Shown piece after piece: positions 26,519-35,490 of a stretch of 64,000 nucleotides of DNA. The translations under genes were made by a program, and so were the position numbers. A model generated the notes under the pieces. That model saw only the letters and a program-made list of their open reading frames with translations. It had not been told where the DNA came from and did no database searches. The stretch covers positions 62,001 to 126,000 of the forward strand of contig CADBFO010000004.1 in NCBI GenBank assembly GCA_902794005.1, in the 5' to 3' direction. Each line of letters starts with the position of its first letter. Positions within the stretch are counted from its first letter, which is position 1. The DNA is from an uncultured Bacteroidia bacterium (GTDB lineage Bacteria > Bacteroidota > Bacteroidia > Bacteroidales > UBA932).

Positions 26519-27231
26519 AAAAAGAGCTTATTTTTGAGGGAAACGAAAAACGCGTCTATGCAACGGACAACCCCCATCAGGTGGTGTTCCACTACAACGA
26601 CGTGATTGTGGCGTTCAACAACGTCAAGCGGGCGCGCCTGCGTGGAAAGGGAGTCCTGACCAACAAGATATCCGCTTTCCTGCTGGGCTATCTGAACCGC
26701 TGCGGCATTCCCACCCACTTTGTGACACGCCAGGATGACCGTGAGCAGTTGTGCCGGAAAATCGATATCATTCCCCTGGAGGTGGTCGTACACAACCGGA
26801 TGGCCGGCACCCTCGCTGCCAAGCTGGGCGTCGAAGACGGCTTCAAGCCCGGCAACATCATCACCGACCTTTGTTACAACAACGATGAACTGGGGGATCC
26901 GCTGGTGAACAGCGACCAGGCGGTGGCGCTGAACCTCGCGACATACGAGGAACTGGAGCAGATGTTCTCCATGGCCAAGAAGGCGGGCCGACTGCTCACA
27001 AGCCTCTTCCATAAAGCCGGAATCGAACTGGTGGACGTGAAATTCGAGTTCGGGCGCGCGTCCGATACCGGGGAGATTATCATCTCCGACGAAATCAGCC
27101 CGGACACCTGCCGCCTGTGGGACGAGGAAACGGGAGAGCGTATGGACAGGGACCGTTTCCGCCTGGATCTGGGAGATGTGATTCCCGCATATGCCGATGT
27201 ACTTGAAAGACTGGAAAAACTGGATATCTGA
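26515..27231 (+). CDS. purC: SAICAR synthetase, short (Firmicutes-like) subfamily
   Basis: The 238-residue protein starts MKKELIFEGNEKRVYATDNP, the typical opening of the short bacterial PurC (GKAKKVYAT-like). It carries LEVVVHNRMAGTLAAKLG, VDVKFEFGR and the signature SDEISPDTCRLWD. It belongs to a different subfamily from the PurC at 21201-22145. Its overlap by 4 nt with purL and by 1 nt with purF ties it to the operon. The gene order resembles Firmicutes pur operons, so block acquisition is possible. Confidence 0.93.
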   Translation: MKKELIFEGNEKRVYATDNPHQVVFHYNDVIVAFNNVKRARLRGKGVLTNKISAFLLGYLNRCGIPTHFVTRQDDREQLCRKIDIIPLEVVVHNRMAGTLAAKLGVEDGFKPGNIITDLCYNNDELGDPLVNSDQAVALNLATYEELEQMFSMAKKAGRLLTSLFHKAGIELVDVKFEFGRASDTGEIIISDEISPDTCRLWDEETGERMDRDRFRLDLGDVIPAYADVLERLEKLDI

Positions 27232-28589
27232 TGGGAGTTCTTGCTGTATATGGCGTTTCGGACGCTGCCGCACGGGTCTATTACGGACTGCACAATCTTC
27301 AGCATCGCGGACAGGAGGGGGGCGGTATCGCCACCTTTGATGACAGCGGAAAGTATCACCGTTATCGCGGACTGGGGCTTTTGAGTGAAATCTTTACCAA
27401 TGGTGAGCTGGACCAGCTGCCGGGCCGTCTGTGCGTGGGCAGCGTGAAGTATGCCAATGCCTCCAGGGGGGGGCTGGATAACGTGGATCCGTTGTTCTTC
27501 CATCATCGCAGCGGCGATTTCGCCATGGCGGCCGACGGCAACGTGGTCAACGCCGCCCAGGTCGCCGAATATCTGGAAAAGCGCGGGACCATTTTTCAGA
27601 CCGGAACCCACAGCGAACTGCTGGCCCACCTGATCAAGAAAACCGCCGGCGAAGACCGCATCGTGAACATCGTGAAGGCCCTCAACATGATGGAAGGCGG
27701 TTTCGCATTCGTCATCATGACGCCCCATCGCATCTATGCCTGCCGGGACAAGCATGGCATCAAGCCGCTCTGCATCGGCACGCTGGACGGCGGATATGTG
27801 GTGAGCAGCGAGTCCTGCGCCTTCGAAATCATGGGCGCCCGCTTCCTCCGGGACGTCAAGCCCGGAGAGATTGTGACCCTGGACCATCACGGGCTCAGGA
27901 GTACCTTGTATTCGCGTTTCTCCCGCCACCAGATGTGCGCCATGGAATTCATCTACTTCGCCCGTCCCGACAGCGACATCGACGGCTGCAATGTGCATGC
28001 CTACCGGAAGGAATCCGGCCGTCGGCTGGCCAGGGAGTGCCCTGCACAGGCCGATATCGTGGTGGGTGTCCCGGAATCCAGCCTGAGCGCCGCCCAGGGC
28101 TATGCCGAGGAAAGCGGAATCCCTTATGAAATGGGACTGGTGAAGCACAAGTATGTGGGGCGAACCTTCATTCAGCCTGTCCAGTCCATGCGTGAACTGG
28201 GCGTGAAGATGAAACTCTCTCCCGTCCGCACGATTGTGGCCGGCAAGCGGATTGTCCTGGTGGACGATTCCATCGTCCGGGGAACCACTTCGCTCAAGAT
28301 TGTGAAGATGCTGCGGGAAGCGGGGGCCAAAGAAGTGCATGTCCGTATCGCCAGCCCCATGATGCGCTATACCTGCCACTATGGCGTGGACACTTCTACA
28401 CCCGATCAGCTCCTGTGCTCTTACCGGACGCTGGAACAGGCGTGCGAGGTCATCGGCGCGGATTCCCTGGGCTACCTGAGTCCGGAGTCCACGCGTGATT
28501 CCTGCTTTGGCTGCGCCAATCCCTGCCAGGCCTGTTTCACGGGTGAATATCCCACCTTATTGTATGAAGACAACAATACCGAAGACTGA
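27231..28589 (+). CDS. purF: Amidophosphoribosyltransferase-like protein with a degenerate glutaminase site
   Basis: PurF makes phosphoribosylamine from PRPP and glutamine. The 452-residue protein aligns throughout with the B. subtilis type, including [13 protein letters not shown]. The PRPP loop [11 protein letters not shown] is intact, and so are the four iron-sulfur cysteines (in [15 protein letters not shown] and [12 protein letters not shown]). The glutaminase domain, however, begins M-G-V-L where active enzymes expose C1-G-V. The glutamine-binding residues are changed as well: R73 to K, T76 to N, N of HNGN to D102, and D127 to H. Upstream in-frame sequence offers no cysteine. It may use free ammonia, another amidotransferase, or be inactive. 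Confidence 0.9.
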   Translation: MGVLAVYGVSDAAARVYYGLHNLQHRGQEGGGIATFDDSGKYHRYRGLGLLSEIFTNGELDQLPGRLCVGSVKYANASRGGLDNVDPLFFHHRSGDFAMAADGNVVNAAQVAEYLEKRGTIFQTGTHSELLAHLIKKTAGEDRIVNIVKALNMMEGGFAFVIMTPHRIYACRDKHGIKPLCIGTLDGGYVVSSESCAFEIMGARFLRDVKPGEIVTLDHHGLRSTLYSRFSRHQMCAMEFIYFARPDSDIDGCNVHAYRKESGRRLARECPAQADIVVGVPESSLSAAQGYAEESGIPYEMGLVKHKYVGRTFIQPVQSMRELGVKMKLSPVRTIVAGKRIVLVDDSIVRGTTSLKIVKMLREAGAKEVHVRIASPMMRYTCHYGVDTSTPDQLLCSYRTLEQACEVIGADSLGYLSPESTRDSCFGCANPCQACFTGEYPTLLYEDNNTED

Positions 28590-28590
28590 T

Positions 28591-29628
28591 ATGGCAAAAT
28601 CTTACGAACAGTCCGGCGTGAACCTGGAAGCCGGATACGAGGTGGTGCGCCGCATCAAGCAGCATGTCGCCTCCACCGCCCGCACGGGCTCGATGGGCAA
28701 CATCGGCTCTTTTGGCGGCATGTTTGACCTTTCGGCCCTGGGAATCCGGGAACCCGTCCTGGTGTCCGGAACCGACGGCGTGGGGACCAAGCTGAAAATC
28801 GCCTTCGCCATGGACCGGCACGATACCATCGGCATCGATGCCGTGGCCATGTGCGTGAACGACGTGCTGGCGCAAGGAGCCGAGCCGCTGTTTTTCCTGG
28901 ACTATGTGGCTCTGGGGCAAAATATACCGGCCAAGGTGGAGGCCATTGTGGCCGGTGTGGCCGAAGGCTGCCGTCAGGCCGGATGCGCGCTCGTAGGAGG
29001 GGAGACGGCCGAAATGCCCGGCATGTATGCGGACGGCGAGTATGACATTGCCGGTTTTACGACCGGCGTGGTGGAGAAATCCAGGCTTATCGACGGCTCC
29101 AAGGTAAAGACGGGTGACGTCCTGGTGGGCGTAGCTTCCTCCGGCGTCCATTCCAACGGATTCTCGCTGGTGCGGAAAATCGTGGCCGATGCCGGTCTGG
29201 GTTATACGGACGACATTCCCGAATTCGGCGGCCGCAGGCTGGGGGATGTGCTTTTGACCCCTACAAAAATCTATGTCCGTCAGATGCTGGATGTGATCCG
29301 CCGCTGCGACGTGCACGGCATCTGCCACATTACGGGCGGCGGCTTCGACGAGAACATCCCGCGCGTGCTGCAGCAAGGACAGGGCCTGGAAATCCACGAG
29401 GGCAGCTGGGAAATTCTTCCGGTATTCCGGATGTTGGAAAAATGGGGCGGCGTCCCGCATCGCGAGATGTTCAACATCTTCAACATGGGAATAGGGATGG
29501 TTGCGGTCATGGATGCGGAAGAGGCCCCCAAGGCCATTTCCATCCTGGAAGCCCACGGCGAGAAGGCCACCGTTATCGGCCGGGTCACCAACGTTCCCGG
29601 CGTAAACATCCAACCATTGTCATTCTGA
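28591..29628 (+). CDS. purM: Phosphoribosylformylglycinamidine cyclo-ligase (AIR synthetase)
   Basis: PurM closes the imidazole ring to give AIR with ATP. The 345-residue frame starts [19 protein letters not shown] and contains [15 protein letters not shown], the conserved [32 protein letters not shown] and [14 protein letters not shown]. The last three codons and the TGA stop come from a copy of a dispersed repeat (TTGTCATTCTGA), so the native C-terminus may have been replaced. It follows purF with a 1-nt gap. Confidence 0.95.
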   Translation: MAKSYEQSGVNLEAGYEVVRRIKQHVASTARTGSMGNIGSFGGMFDLSALGIREPVLVSGTDGVGTKLKIAFAMDRHDTIGIDAVAMCVNDVLAQGAEPLFFLDYVALGQNIPAKVEAIVAGVAEGCRQAGCALVGGETAEMPGMYADGEYDIAGFTTGVVEKSRLIDGSKVKTGDVLVGVASSGVHSNGFSLVRKIVADAGLGYTDDIPEFGGRRLGDVLLTPTKIYVRQMLDVIRRCDVHGICHITGGGFDENIPRVLQQGQGLEIHEGSWEILPVFRMLEKWGGVPHREMFNIFNMGIGMVAVMDAEEAPKAISILEAHGEKATVIGRVTNVPGVNIQPLSF

Positions 29629-29684
29629 ATATCCTTTTGTCATTCTGAACATCTTTTGTCATTCTGAACGAAGTGAAGAATCTG
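29617..29684 (+). repeat. Dispersed repeat, three tandem partial copies between purM and purN
   Basis: TTGTCATTCTGAA occurs at 29617, 29637 and 29656 (units of 20 and 19 bp). The last copy continues into GAAGTGAAGAATCTG. The first copy encodes the end and stop of purM. The third supplies the GTG start and first codons of purN. Confidence 0.8.
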
Positions 29685-30251
29685 AAAAAACAGCTGGCCG
29701 TATTCGCCAGCGGGACCGGTACCAATTTCGTAGCCATAGCCAAGGCTTGTGCCGAGGGAAAGATTCCGGCCGATGTGGCCGTGATGGTCTGCGACCGCCC
29801 CGGTGCGGCGGTCATTGACCGGGCCCGGGAGCTGGGCGTGGAAACCTTCGTTTTCTCCCCGAAGGAGTATCCTTCCAAGGCAGCCTTCGAGGCGGAAATC
29901 GTGAAGGTGCTGGATGCAAAAAACGTAAGTCTTGTGTGTCTGGCCGGCTATATGCGCATCGTAGGAGACACGCTGCTGACGGCTTACGGCGGCAGGATTG
30001 TCAACATCCATCCTTCGCTGCTTCCGTCTTTCAAAGGGGCTCATGCCGTGGAAGACGCCGTGGCATACGGCGTAAAGGTTTACGGCATCACCATCCATTG
30101 GGTGAATGCGGAACTGGACGGCGGCAGAATCATTGCCCAGCGCGCCTTCCCGTATGAAGGCTCCGACCCCGCCGAGGTGCATCGTCTGGGACAGGTGATT
30201 GAACATGAATTGTATGTAGAAACTATCAATAAAATCTTATGCGAGCTTTAG
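29673..30251 (+). CDS. purN: Phosphoribosylglycinamide formyltransferase (GART)
   Basis: PurN formylates GAR using 10-formyl-tetrahydrofolate. The 192-residue protein has ASGTGTNF, the catalytic NIHPSLLPSFKG (Asn and His) and LDGGRIIAQ (Asp). The only plausible start is GTG at 29673, which lies within the dispersed repeat: GTG AAG AAT CTG gives M-K-N-L before KKQLAVFASGTG. A repeat insertion therefore appears to have provided a new start. Its end overlaps purH by 13 nt. Confidence 0.93.
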   Translation: MKNLKKQLAVFASGTGTNFVAIAKACAEGKIPADVAVMVCDRPGAAVIDRARELGVETFVFSPKEYPSKAAFEAEIVKVLDAKNVSLVCLAGYMRIVGDTLLTAYGGRIVNIHPSLLPSFKGAHAVEDAVAYGVKVYGITIHWVNAELDGGRIIAQRAFPYEGSDPAEVHRLGQVIEHELYVETINKILCEL

Positions 30252-31768
30252 TCAGTGTCAGTGACAAAACAGGCCTGGTGCCTTTTGTGAAGGGTCTTGT
30301 TGACCTGGGTTGGGAGATTATCGCCACGGGCGGTACCCGGAAACTGCTGGAAGCCGAGGGCGTGAAGACCATCGGCATTTCCGATGTCACCGGATTCCCG
30401 GAAATCCTGGACGGCCGGGTGAAAACCCTGCATCCCAAAGTACACGGCGGCATTCTGGCCCGCCGGGATGTCCCCGCCCACATGGAAACGCTCAAGGAGA
30501 ACGGCATCGGAACCATCGACCTGGTGTGCGTGAATCTCTATCCTTTCAGGCAGACCATCGCCAGGGAAGGCGTGAGCCTGGAGGATGCCATCGAGAATAT
30601 CGACATCGGCGGTCCTTCCATGGTGCGCAGCGCCGCCAAAAACTGGAAAGACGTGACCATCGTGTGCCATCCGGCCGACTATGAAACCGTCCTGGAAGAG
30701 TTGAAGGCCAACGGCAAGACCTCCGACGGAACCCGTCTCAAGCTTTCTGCCAAAGCCTATACCCATACGGCCCAGTACGATGCCTGCATCGCCACCTATA
30801 TGCGCGCCCAGGCCGGTCTGAACGAAAAGCTTTTCCTGGAGTACGACCTCAAACAGAGCCTCCGCTACGGAGAAAACCCGCATCAGAGCGCCAAGTTTTA
30901 CGCAGACCTGGAACCGGCTTCCTTCTCCCTGGCTTTTGCCACCCAGCTGCAGGGAAAGGAACTTTCTTACAACAATATCCAGGATGCCAATGCGGCCCTG
31001 AACGTGCTGCGCGACTTCGAGGAACCCTTCTGCGTGGCCCTCAAGCACATGAACCCCTGCGGTGCTGCCGTGGGCAAGACCATCGAGGAAGCCTGGCAGG
31101 CGGCTTATGAGGCCGACAAGGTGAGCATCTACGGCGGTATCGTCGGCGTGAACCGCACCCTTACCGCCGAGGTGGCCGCCGGCATGAAGCCCATTTTCCT
31201 GGAAATCGTCATCGCACCCGACTATACGCCCGAGGCCCTGGAGATTCTCTCCACCAAGAAGAACCTCCGCGTGATGAAGGTGGACATGACCCGGAGCGAG
31301 GCTCCCGTTCCCCAGTTCATCAGCGTGAACGGCGGAATGCTTTCCCAGCAGCTGGATACCCAGGTGGAAAAAGTGGTTCCGGAGATGTGCGTCACCAAGG
31401 TGAAACCCACCGAGGCCCAACTCTCCGATGCCAACTTCGGCTGGAAAATCGTCAAGCACGTGAAGTCCAACGCCATTGCCGTGGTGAGGGACAACCATAC
31501 CATCGGCATCGGCGCCGGCCAGACCAACCGTGTGGGGTCGGCCGAGATTGCCCTGAACGAGGCCAGGAACGCCGGCTTCACCGAGGGCCTGGTGCTTGCC
31601 TCCGACGGCTTCCTGCCTTTCGACGACACCGTGGCCCTGGCTGCCCGGTACGGGGTGAGCGCCATCGTACAGCCCGGCGGCAGCATCCGGGACGAGGATG
31701 CCGTCAGGAAGGCCGACGAACTGGGCATCACGATGCTTTTCACCGGCGTCCGTCACTTCAAGCATTGA
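30239..31768 (+). CDS. purH: Bifunctional AICAR transformylase/IMP cyclohydrolase
   Basis: PurH carries out the last two steps to IMP. The 509-residue protein has an MGS-like IMP cyclohydrolase domain (about 1-190: RALVSVSDKTGLVPFVKGL, IIATGGTRKLLEAEG, FPEILDGRVKTLHPKVHGG). The AICAR transformylase domain (about 200-509) has LRYGENPHQSAKFY, the catalytic pair in KHMNPCGAAVG and SDGFLPFDDTV. It is translationally coupled to purN. Formyl-folate could come from FolD at the operon end. Confidence 0.96.
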   Translation: MRALVSVSDKTGLVPFVKGLVDLGWEIIATGGTRKLLEAEGVKTIGISDVTGFPEILDGRVKTLHPKVHGGILARRDVPAHMETLKENGIGTIDLVCVNLYPFRQTIAREGVSLEDAIENIDIGGPSMVRSAAKNWKDVTIVCHPADYETVLEELKANGKTSDGTRLKLSAKAYTHTAQYDACIATYMRAQAGLNEKLFLEYDLKQSLRYGENPHQSAKFYADLEPASFSLAFATQLQGKELSYNNIQDANAALNVLRDFEEPFCVALKHMNPCGAAVGKTIEEAWQAAYEADKVSIYGGIVGVNRTLTAEVAAGMKPIFLEIVIAPDYTPEALEILSTKKNLRVMKVDMTRSEAPVPQFISVNGGMLSQQLDTQVEKVVPEMCVTKVKPTEAQLSDANFGWKIVKHVKSNAIAVVRDNHTIGIGAGQTNRVGSAEIALNEARNAGFTEGLVLASDGFLPFDDTVALAARYGVSAIVQPGGSIRDEDAVRKADELGITMLFTGVRHFKH

Positions 31769-31802
31769 TATGCTTGAAGTGTCTTAAAGACCAATATACG
31801 TT

Positions 31803-31840
31803 ACCCCCACCCGAAACCCCTCCCCTCGGGGGAGGGACTT
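31803..31840 (+). repeat. Dispersed CCCCTCCC/GGGGGAGGG repeat, copy 1
   Basis: This copy lies between purH and purD and contains CCGAAACCCCTCCCC followed by TCGGGGGAGGG, which can form a strong hairpin. A second copy with a 26-bp identical core is at 61542-61580 on the other strand. Confidence 0.7.
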
Positions 31841-31863
31841 AAACAGGTAAAAATCAAAACAAT

Positions 31864-33207
31864 ATGGGTTTAGTTTATCCTCTTCCTTCCCTGAAACCCT
31901 CTGCGGGCGCCAAGGAGATCAAGCTGGAGAATTGTCTGGGCAAGACGGTCCTGGTGGTTGGCGGCGGGGGACGCGAGCACGCCATCGTGGACGCCCTCAG
32001 CCGCAGTCCGCAGGTGGGGAAAATCTACTGCGCCCCCGGCAATGCCGGCATCGGCGGGCAGGCGTTCAACGTGCCGCTCAAAGACACCGACGTGGAGGGC
32101 CTCAAGGCTTTTGCCCTGGAGAATGACGTGGATCTCACCGTGGTGGGTCCCGAGGCGGCGCTGGCGGCCGGCATCGTGGATGCCTTCCGCGAGGCGGGGC
32201 TGAAGATTTTCGGCCACACCCGGGCGGCTGCCGCCATCGAGAGCTCCAAGGAGTTTGCCAAAGAACTGATGGAAAGCGCCGGGATTCCTACGGCGGCCTA
32301 CCGCAGCTTCTCCGATTTCGACCAGGCGCTTTCCTATGTGCTGTCGCGTCCCTTCCCGGCCGTTCTCAAATATGACGGACTGGCCGCCGGAAAGGGCGTC
32401 GTCATTGCGCAGGACGGGGCCGAAGCCCGTTCCGCCCTGGCCGATATGCTCCTGGACCATTCCTTCGGCGAGGGAAGGGTCGTCGTGGAAGACTACCTTA
32501 CCGGTCCGGAATTCTCCTTCCTGTGCTTCGTGGACGGGGAACGGGTGTACCCGATGCCGCTGTCGCAGGACCACAAGCGGGCCTTCGACGGAGACAAGGG
32601 ACCCAACACCGGCGGCATGGGCGCCTATACGGGGCTGCCGTTCATTACGGACCGGGAGTGCGAGTTTGCCTGTCGGGAAATCATGTGCAAGGCGGCATCG
32701 GCCATGTGCGCCAGGGGGCTTCCGCTTTCGGGCGTCCTGTACGGCGGCCTGATGAAGACTCCGCAGGGGATCAAGGTCATCGAATTCAACGCCCGCTTCG
32801 GAGATCCGGAGACGGAAGTGGTGCTCCCGCTGCTGCAGAGCGACATCTACACGCTTTTCGAAGGCATCGCCACCGGTACTCCGGTTGACGCGCCTGTCTG
32901 GTCCGACGGCGTAACCCTTGGCGTGGTCCTGGCCTCCAAGGGCTATCCGGGCCACTACGAGAAAGGGTACGACATTGGCGGACTGGACCGGGTCGATGCT
33001 AAAGTCTATCACATGGGGACGGCTGCCCGGGACGGAAAGGTGTTCACAAACGGCGGGCGCGTACTGATGGTGGTTTCCGGCGGAAGCAGCCTGGAGGATG
33101 CCCGCAGGAAGGTATATGAGGAGATCGGCAAGATAGAATGCGAAAATTTATTCTATAGAAACGACATAGCACATATAGCATTGGAAGAATATGGGAAAAA
33201 TCATTGA
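31864..33207 (+). CDS. purD: Phosphoribosylamine-glycine ligase (GARS)
   Basis: PurD ligates glycine to phosphoribosylamine with ATP. The 447-residue protein has [20 protein letters not shown], then ATP-grasp segments [20 protein letters not shown] and [10 protein letters not shown], and the metal-binding [19 protein letters not shown]. About 26 extra residues ([20 protein letters not shown]...) precede the usual N-terminus. The first ATG after the hairpin repeat gives this extension and no later ATG precedes the conserved start, so I keep it. It overlaps folD by 17 nt. Confidence 0.94.
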   Translation: MGLVYPLPSLKPSAGAKEIKLENCLGKTVLVVGGGGREHAIVDALSRSPQVGKIYCAPGNAGIGGQAFNVPLKDTDVEGLKAFALENDVDLTVVGPEAALAAGIVDAFREAGLKIFGHTRAAAAIESSKEFAKELMESAGIPTAAYRSFSDFDQALSYVLSRPFPAVLKYDGLAAGKGVVIAQDGAEARSALADMLLDHSFGEGRVVVEDYLTGPEFSFLCFVDGERVYPMPLSQDHKRAFDGDKGPNTGGMGAYTGLPFITDRECEFACREIMCKAASAMCARGLPLSGVLYGGLMKTPQGIKVIEFNARFGDPETEVVLPLLQSDIYTLFEGIATGTPVDAPVWSDGVTLGVVLASKGYPGHYEKGYDIGGLDRVDAKVYHMGTAARDGKVFTNGGRVLMVVSGGSSLEDARRKVYEEIGKIECENLFYRNDIAHIALEEYGKNH

Positions 33208-34045
33208 CGGAAAAGCCTTGAGTCAGGCTGTTAAGGACGAAGTGAAAGAACAGGTGCCCCTGTTGGAGGAAAAGTACGGCCGCAAGCCCTGCCTGGTGGT
33301 GATCATCGTCGGGGAGAATCCGGCCAGCCAGGTCTATGTGAGAAACAAGGTGAAGGCGGCTGCCTACACGGGAATGGAATCCAGGCTCATTGAACTGCCG
33401 GCCGATATCAGCGAAGAGGCGCTTCTCGGCCAGATTGCCGCGTTGAACGAAGACCCGCTCGTAGATGGCATCCTGGTCCAGCTTCCGTTGCCGAAGCATA
33501 TCGACGAGGAGAAGGTCATCGATGCCATCTCCCGCGAAAAGGACGTGGACGGCTTCCATCCCGGAAATGTGGCCGGACTGTGGCTGGGGAAAGACTGTAT
33601 CGTTCCCTGCACGCCGGCGGGCGTCATGCGCATGCTGGACAGCATCGGCTGCGAACTGAAAGGAAAGAATGCGGTTGTCGTGGGGCGCAGCAACATCGTG
33701 GGAAAACCGATGGCCAAGCTTCTGCTGGACCGCCATGCCACGGTGACCATCGCCCATTCCCGCACGGCCGATCTGGGCGCCGTATGCCGGACGGCCGATG
33801 TACTGGTGCTGGCTGTCGGAAAGGCCGGCCTTGTGACCGGCGACATGGTCAAGCCGGGGGCCGTGCTCATTGACGTGGGCATGAACCGGAATGCGGAAGG
33901 AAAACTTTGCGGCGATGCCGACTTCGCCTCCTGCGAACCCGTTGCCGGGTGGATTACCCCCGTTCCCGGCGGAGTGGGTCCCATGACCATCGCCATGCTC
34001 ATGCAGAACACCATCCACTGCTTCCTCTCCCGGGAAGCGCGTTAA
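33191..34045 (+). CDS. folD: Bifunctional methylene-THF dehydrogenase/methenyl-THF cyclohydrolase
   Basis: FolD produces 10-formyl-tetrahydrofolate, the cofactor of PurN and PurH. The 284-residue protein has the catalytic YVRNKVKAA (Tyr and Lys), [10 protein letters not shown], the [10 protein letters not shown] strand and [11 protein letters not shown]. The NADP-binding motif is [17 protein letters not shown]. Its place as last gene of the purine operon makes functional sense. It converges on the WbqC-like gene with a 4-nt overlap of stops. Confidence 0.95.
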   Translation: MGKIIDGKALSQAVKDEVKEQVPLLEEKYGRKPCLVVIIVGENPASQVYVRNKVKAAAYTGMESRLIELPADISEEALLGQIAALNEDPLVDGILVQLPLPKHIDEEKVIDAISREKDVDGFHPGNVAGLWLGKDCIVPCTPAGVMRMLDSIGCELKGKNAVVVGRSNIVGKPMAKLLLDRHATVTIAHSRTADLGAVCRTADVLVLAVGKAGLVTGDMVKPGAVLIDVGMNRNAEGKLCGDADFASCEPVAGWITPVPGGVGPMTIAMLMQNTIHCFLSREAR

Positions 34046-34686
34046 ACCTTTTTGAGCCAGAGAATGCTGTCGGGCCCCTCGTTGAAGAGGAGGTCCAGAC
34101 AGCTCATGCCCGGGGTGAAGCCGCCCATGCGGTCGCGGAACACCTGGTAGTAGGGCTTTTCCAGTCCCAGGCTTTCGAGGACCGTATCGGCCCGTTTGGG
34201 GTGGATGACTTCACGGTAATCGTCGGCCCCGGTGTCCGGGAGGGAGAATTCGGAGGTGGGGGAGAGTTCGCAGACAATTCCCAGATGCCTGAGGCACCAG
34301 CGTAGGGTGGAAAGATTCAGTTCCCAGAGGGTTTCCGGCTTTGCCTGCAGGAGCGCCGCCAACTCGTCCCGGTAACAGTCGTACCAGGCCGATGTCTGAT
34401 AGGCGGCGTCAAGCGCGCGCTGCGTGCGGACCACCCAGGGCGTGGAGTAGTCCACGAGGACGGACCGGATGGCCATATCGGCCCGGTGGACAACCGGAAC
34501 CTGGAGCATCTGCGGCCCGTCTCCGGCCAGGATGTAGCAGCGGTTCCTGTAACTTTGTTTCTGATAATTCTCGCAGGCTTCCAGCAGAATATGGGACGGA
34601 ACAACCCTTTCCGGAGAAAGGGTCATGTCCCGCGCAGCCAGGGCAAACCAGGCCACGGGGGGAAAATATGCCGTGCTCAGGAGCAC
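34042..34686 (-). CDS. WbqC-like family protein
   Basis: The 214-residue protein starts [17 protein letters not shown], followed by [21 protein letters not shown] and [19 protein letters not shown]. This pattern is typical of the WbqC-like family in Bacteroidota, often found near cell-envelope polysaccharide genes. The biochemical activity of the family is not well established. It begins on the base where lpxA ends (1-nt overlap), so it is the last gene of the lipid A operon and may act on the cell surface. Confidence 0.8.
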   Translation of the reverse strand: MLLSTAYFPPVAWFALAARDMTLSPERVVPSHILLEACENYQKQSYRNRCYILAGDGPQMLQVPVVHRADMAIRSVLVDYSTPWVVRTQRALDAAYQTSAWYDCYRDELAALLQAKPETLWELNLSTLRWCLRHLGIVCELSPTSEFSLPDTGADDYREVIHPKRADTVLESLGLEKPYYQVFRDRMGGFTPGMSCLDLLFNEGPDSILWLKKV

Positions 34687-35483
34687 TAGCGGACCGGACG
34701 CGGTTTGGGAATGATGCCGCGTTTGGATTCACGGATGAAACGCAGGATGGTGTCCCGATGGTCGCTGGCGGGGTAGTTGGCCTCAATGAATTCCACGGCC
34801 TGGCTCACGTTCATTCCCTTGAAATAAAGGGTGTCGTAGATGTCCTTGATTTCGTTCACCTGCTCTTCGGTGAAACCGCGGCGCAGGAGACCAACCCGGT
34901 TTACCCCCTCAAACACAAGGGGCTCGCGGCCGGCGAGCACGTACGGAGGCACATCCTTCGTAAGTTTAGCGTATGCGGCCACAAAAGCGTGCGTGCCGAC
35001 TTTCGAGAACTGGTGGGAGCCGGACTTTCCGCCCATGACGCCCCAGTCTTCCACGTCGGTTTCGCCGGCCAGTCCGGCATAACTGACAATGATGCAGTGA
35101 TTGCCGATCTGGCAGTCGTGCGCAATGTGGGCGTAGGACATGATGAGCGTATCGCTGCCTACCCGCGTGGTGCCTTTCCCGCTGGCTTTGGTGCCCCGGT
35201 TGATGGTGGCGCATTCGCGGATGTTCACGCGGTCCCCGATTTCCACCCAGGAATCCTCGCCCTCGAACTTGAGGTCCTGCGGGATGGCTCCCACGACGGC
35301 ACTCGGGAATACGGTGCAGTCCTTGCCCATTTTGACGTGGTTGCAGATGGTGGCGCCGTTCATGATGTGGCAGCCGTCGCCGATCTCGACATTGCCGTCG
35401 ATGAAGGCAAAGGGTCCGACTTCGATATTGTCACCCAGCCTGGCGGCAGGGTCCACATAAGCCATAGGATGGATTTTGTTCAT
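34686..35483 (-). CDS. lpxA: Acyl-[ACP]-UDP-N-acetylglucosamine O-acyltransferase
   Basis: LpxA adds the first 3-O-acyl chain in lipid A synthesis. The 265-residue protein consists of left-handed beta-helix hexapeptide repeats (about residues 1-190). It has the catalytic histidine in SYAHIAHDCQIGN and a helical C-terminal part (GFTEEQVNEIKDIYDTLYFK). It follows lpxC by 7 bp. In most Bacteroidota a FabZ domain would intervene as part of LpxC; here it is absent. Confidence 0.95.
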   Translation of the reverse strand: MNKIHPMAYVDPAARLGDNIEVGPFAFIDGNVEIGDGCHIMNGATICNHVKMGKDCTVFPSAVVGAIPQDLKFEGEDSWVEIGDRVNIRECATINRGTKASGKGTTRVGSDTLIMSYAHIAHDCQIGNHCIIVSYAGLAGETDVEDWGVMGGKSGSHQFSKVGTHAFVAAYAKLTKDVPPYVLAGREPLVFEGVNRVGLLRRGFTEEQVNEIKDIYDTLYFKGMNVSQAVEFIEANYPASDHRDTILRFIRESKRGIIPKPRPVR

Positions 35484-35490
35484 GCGTTGC

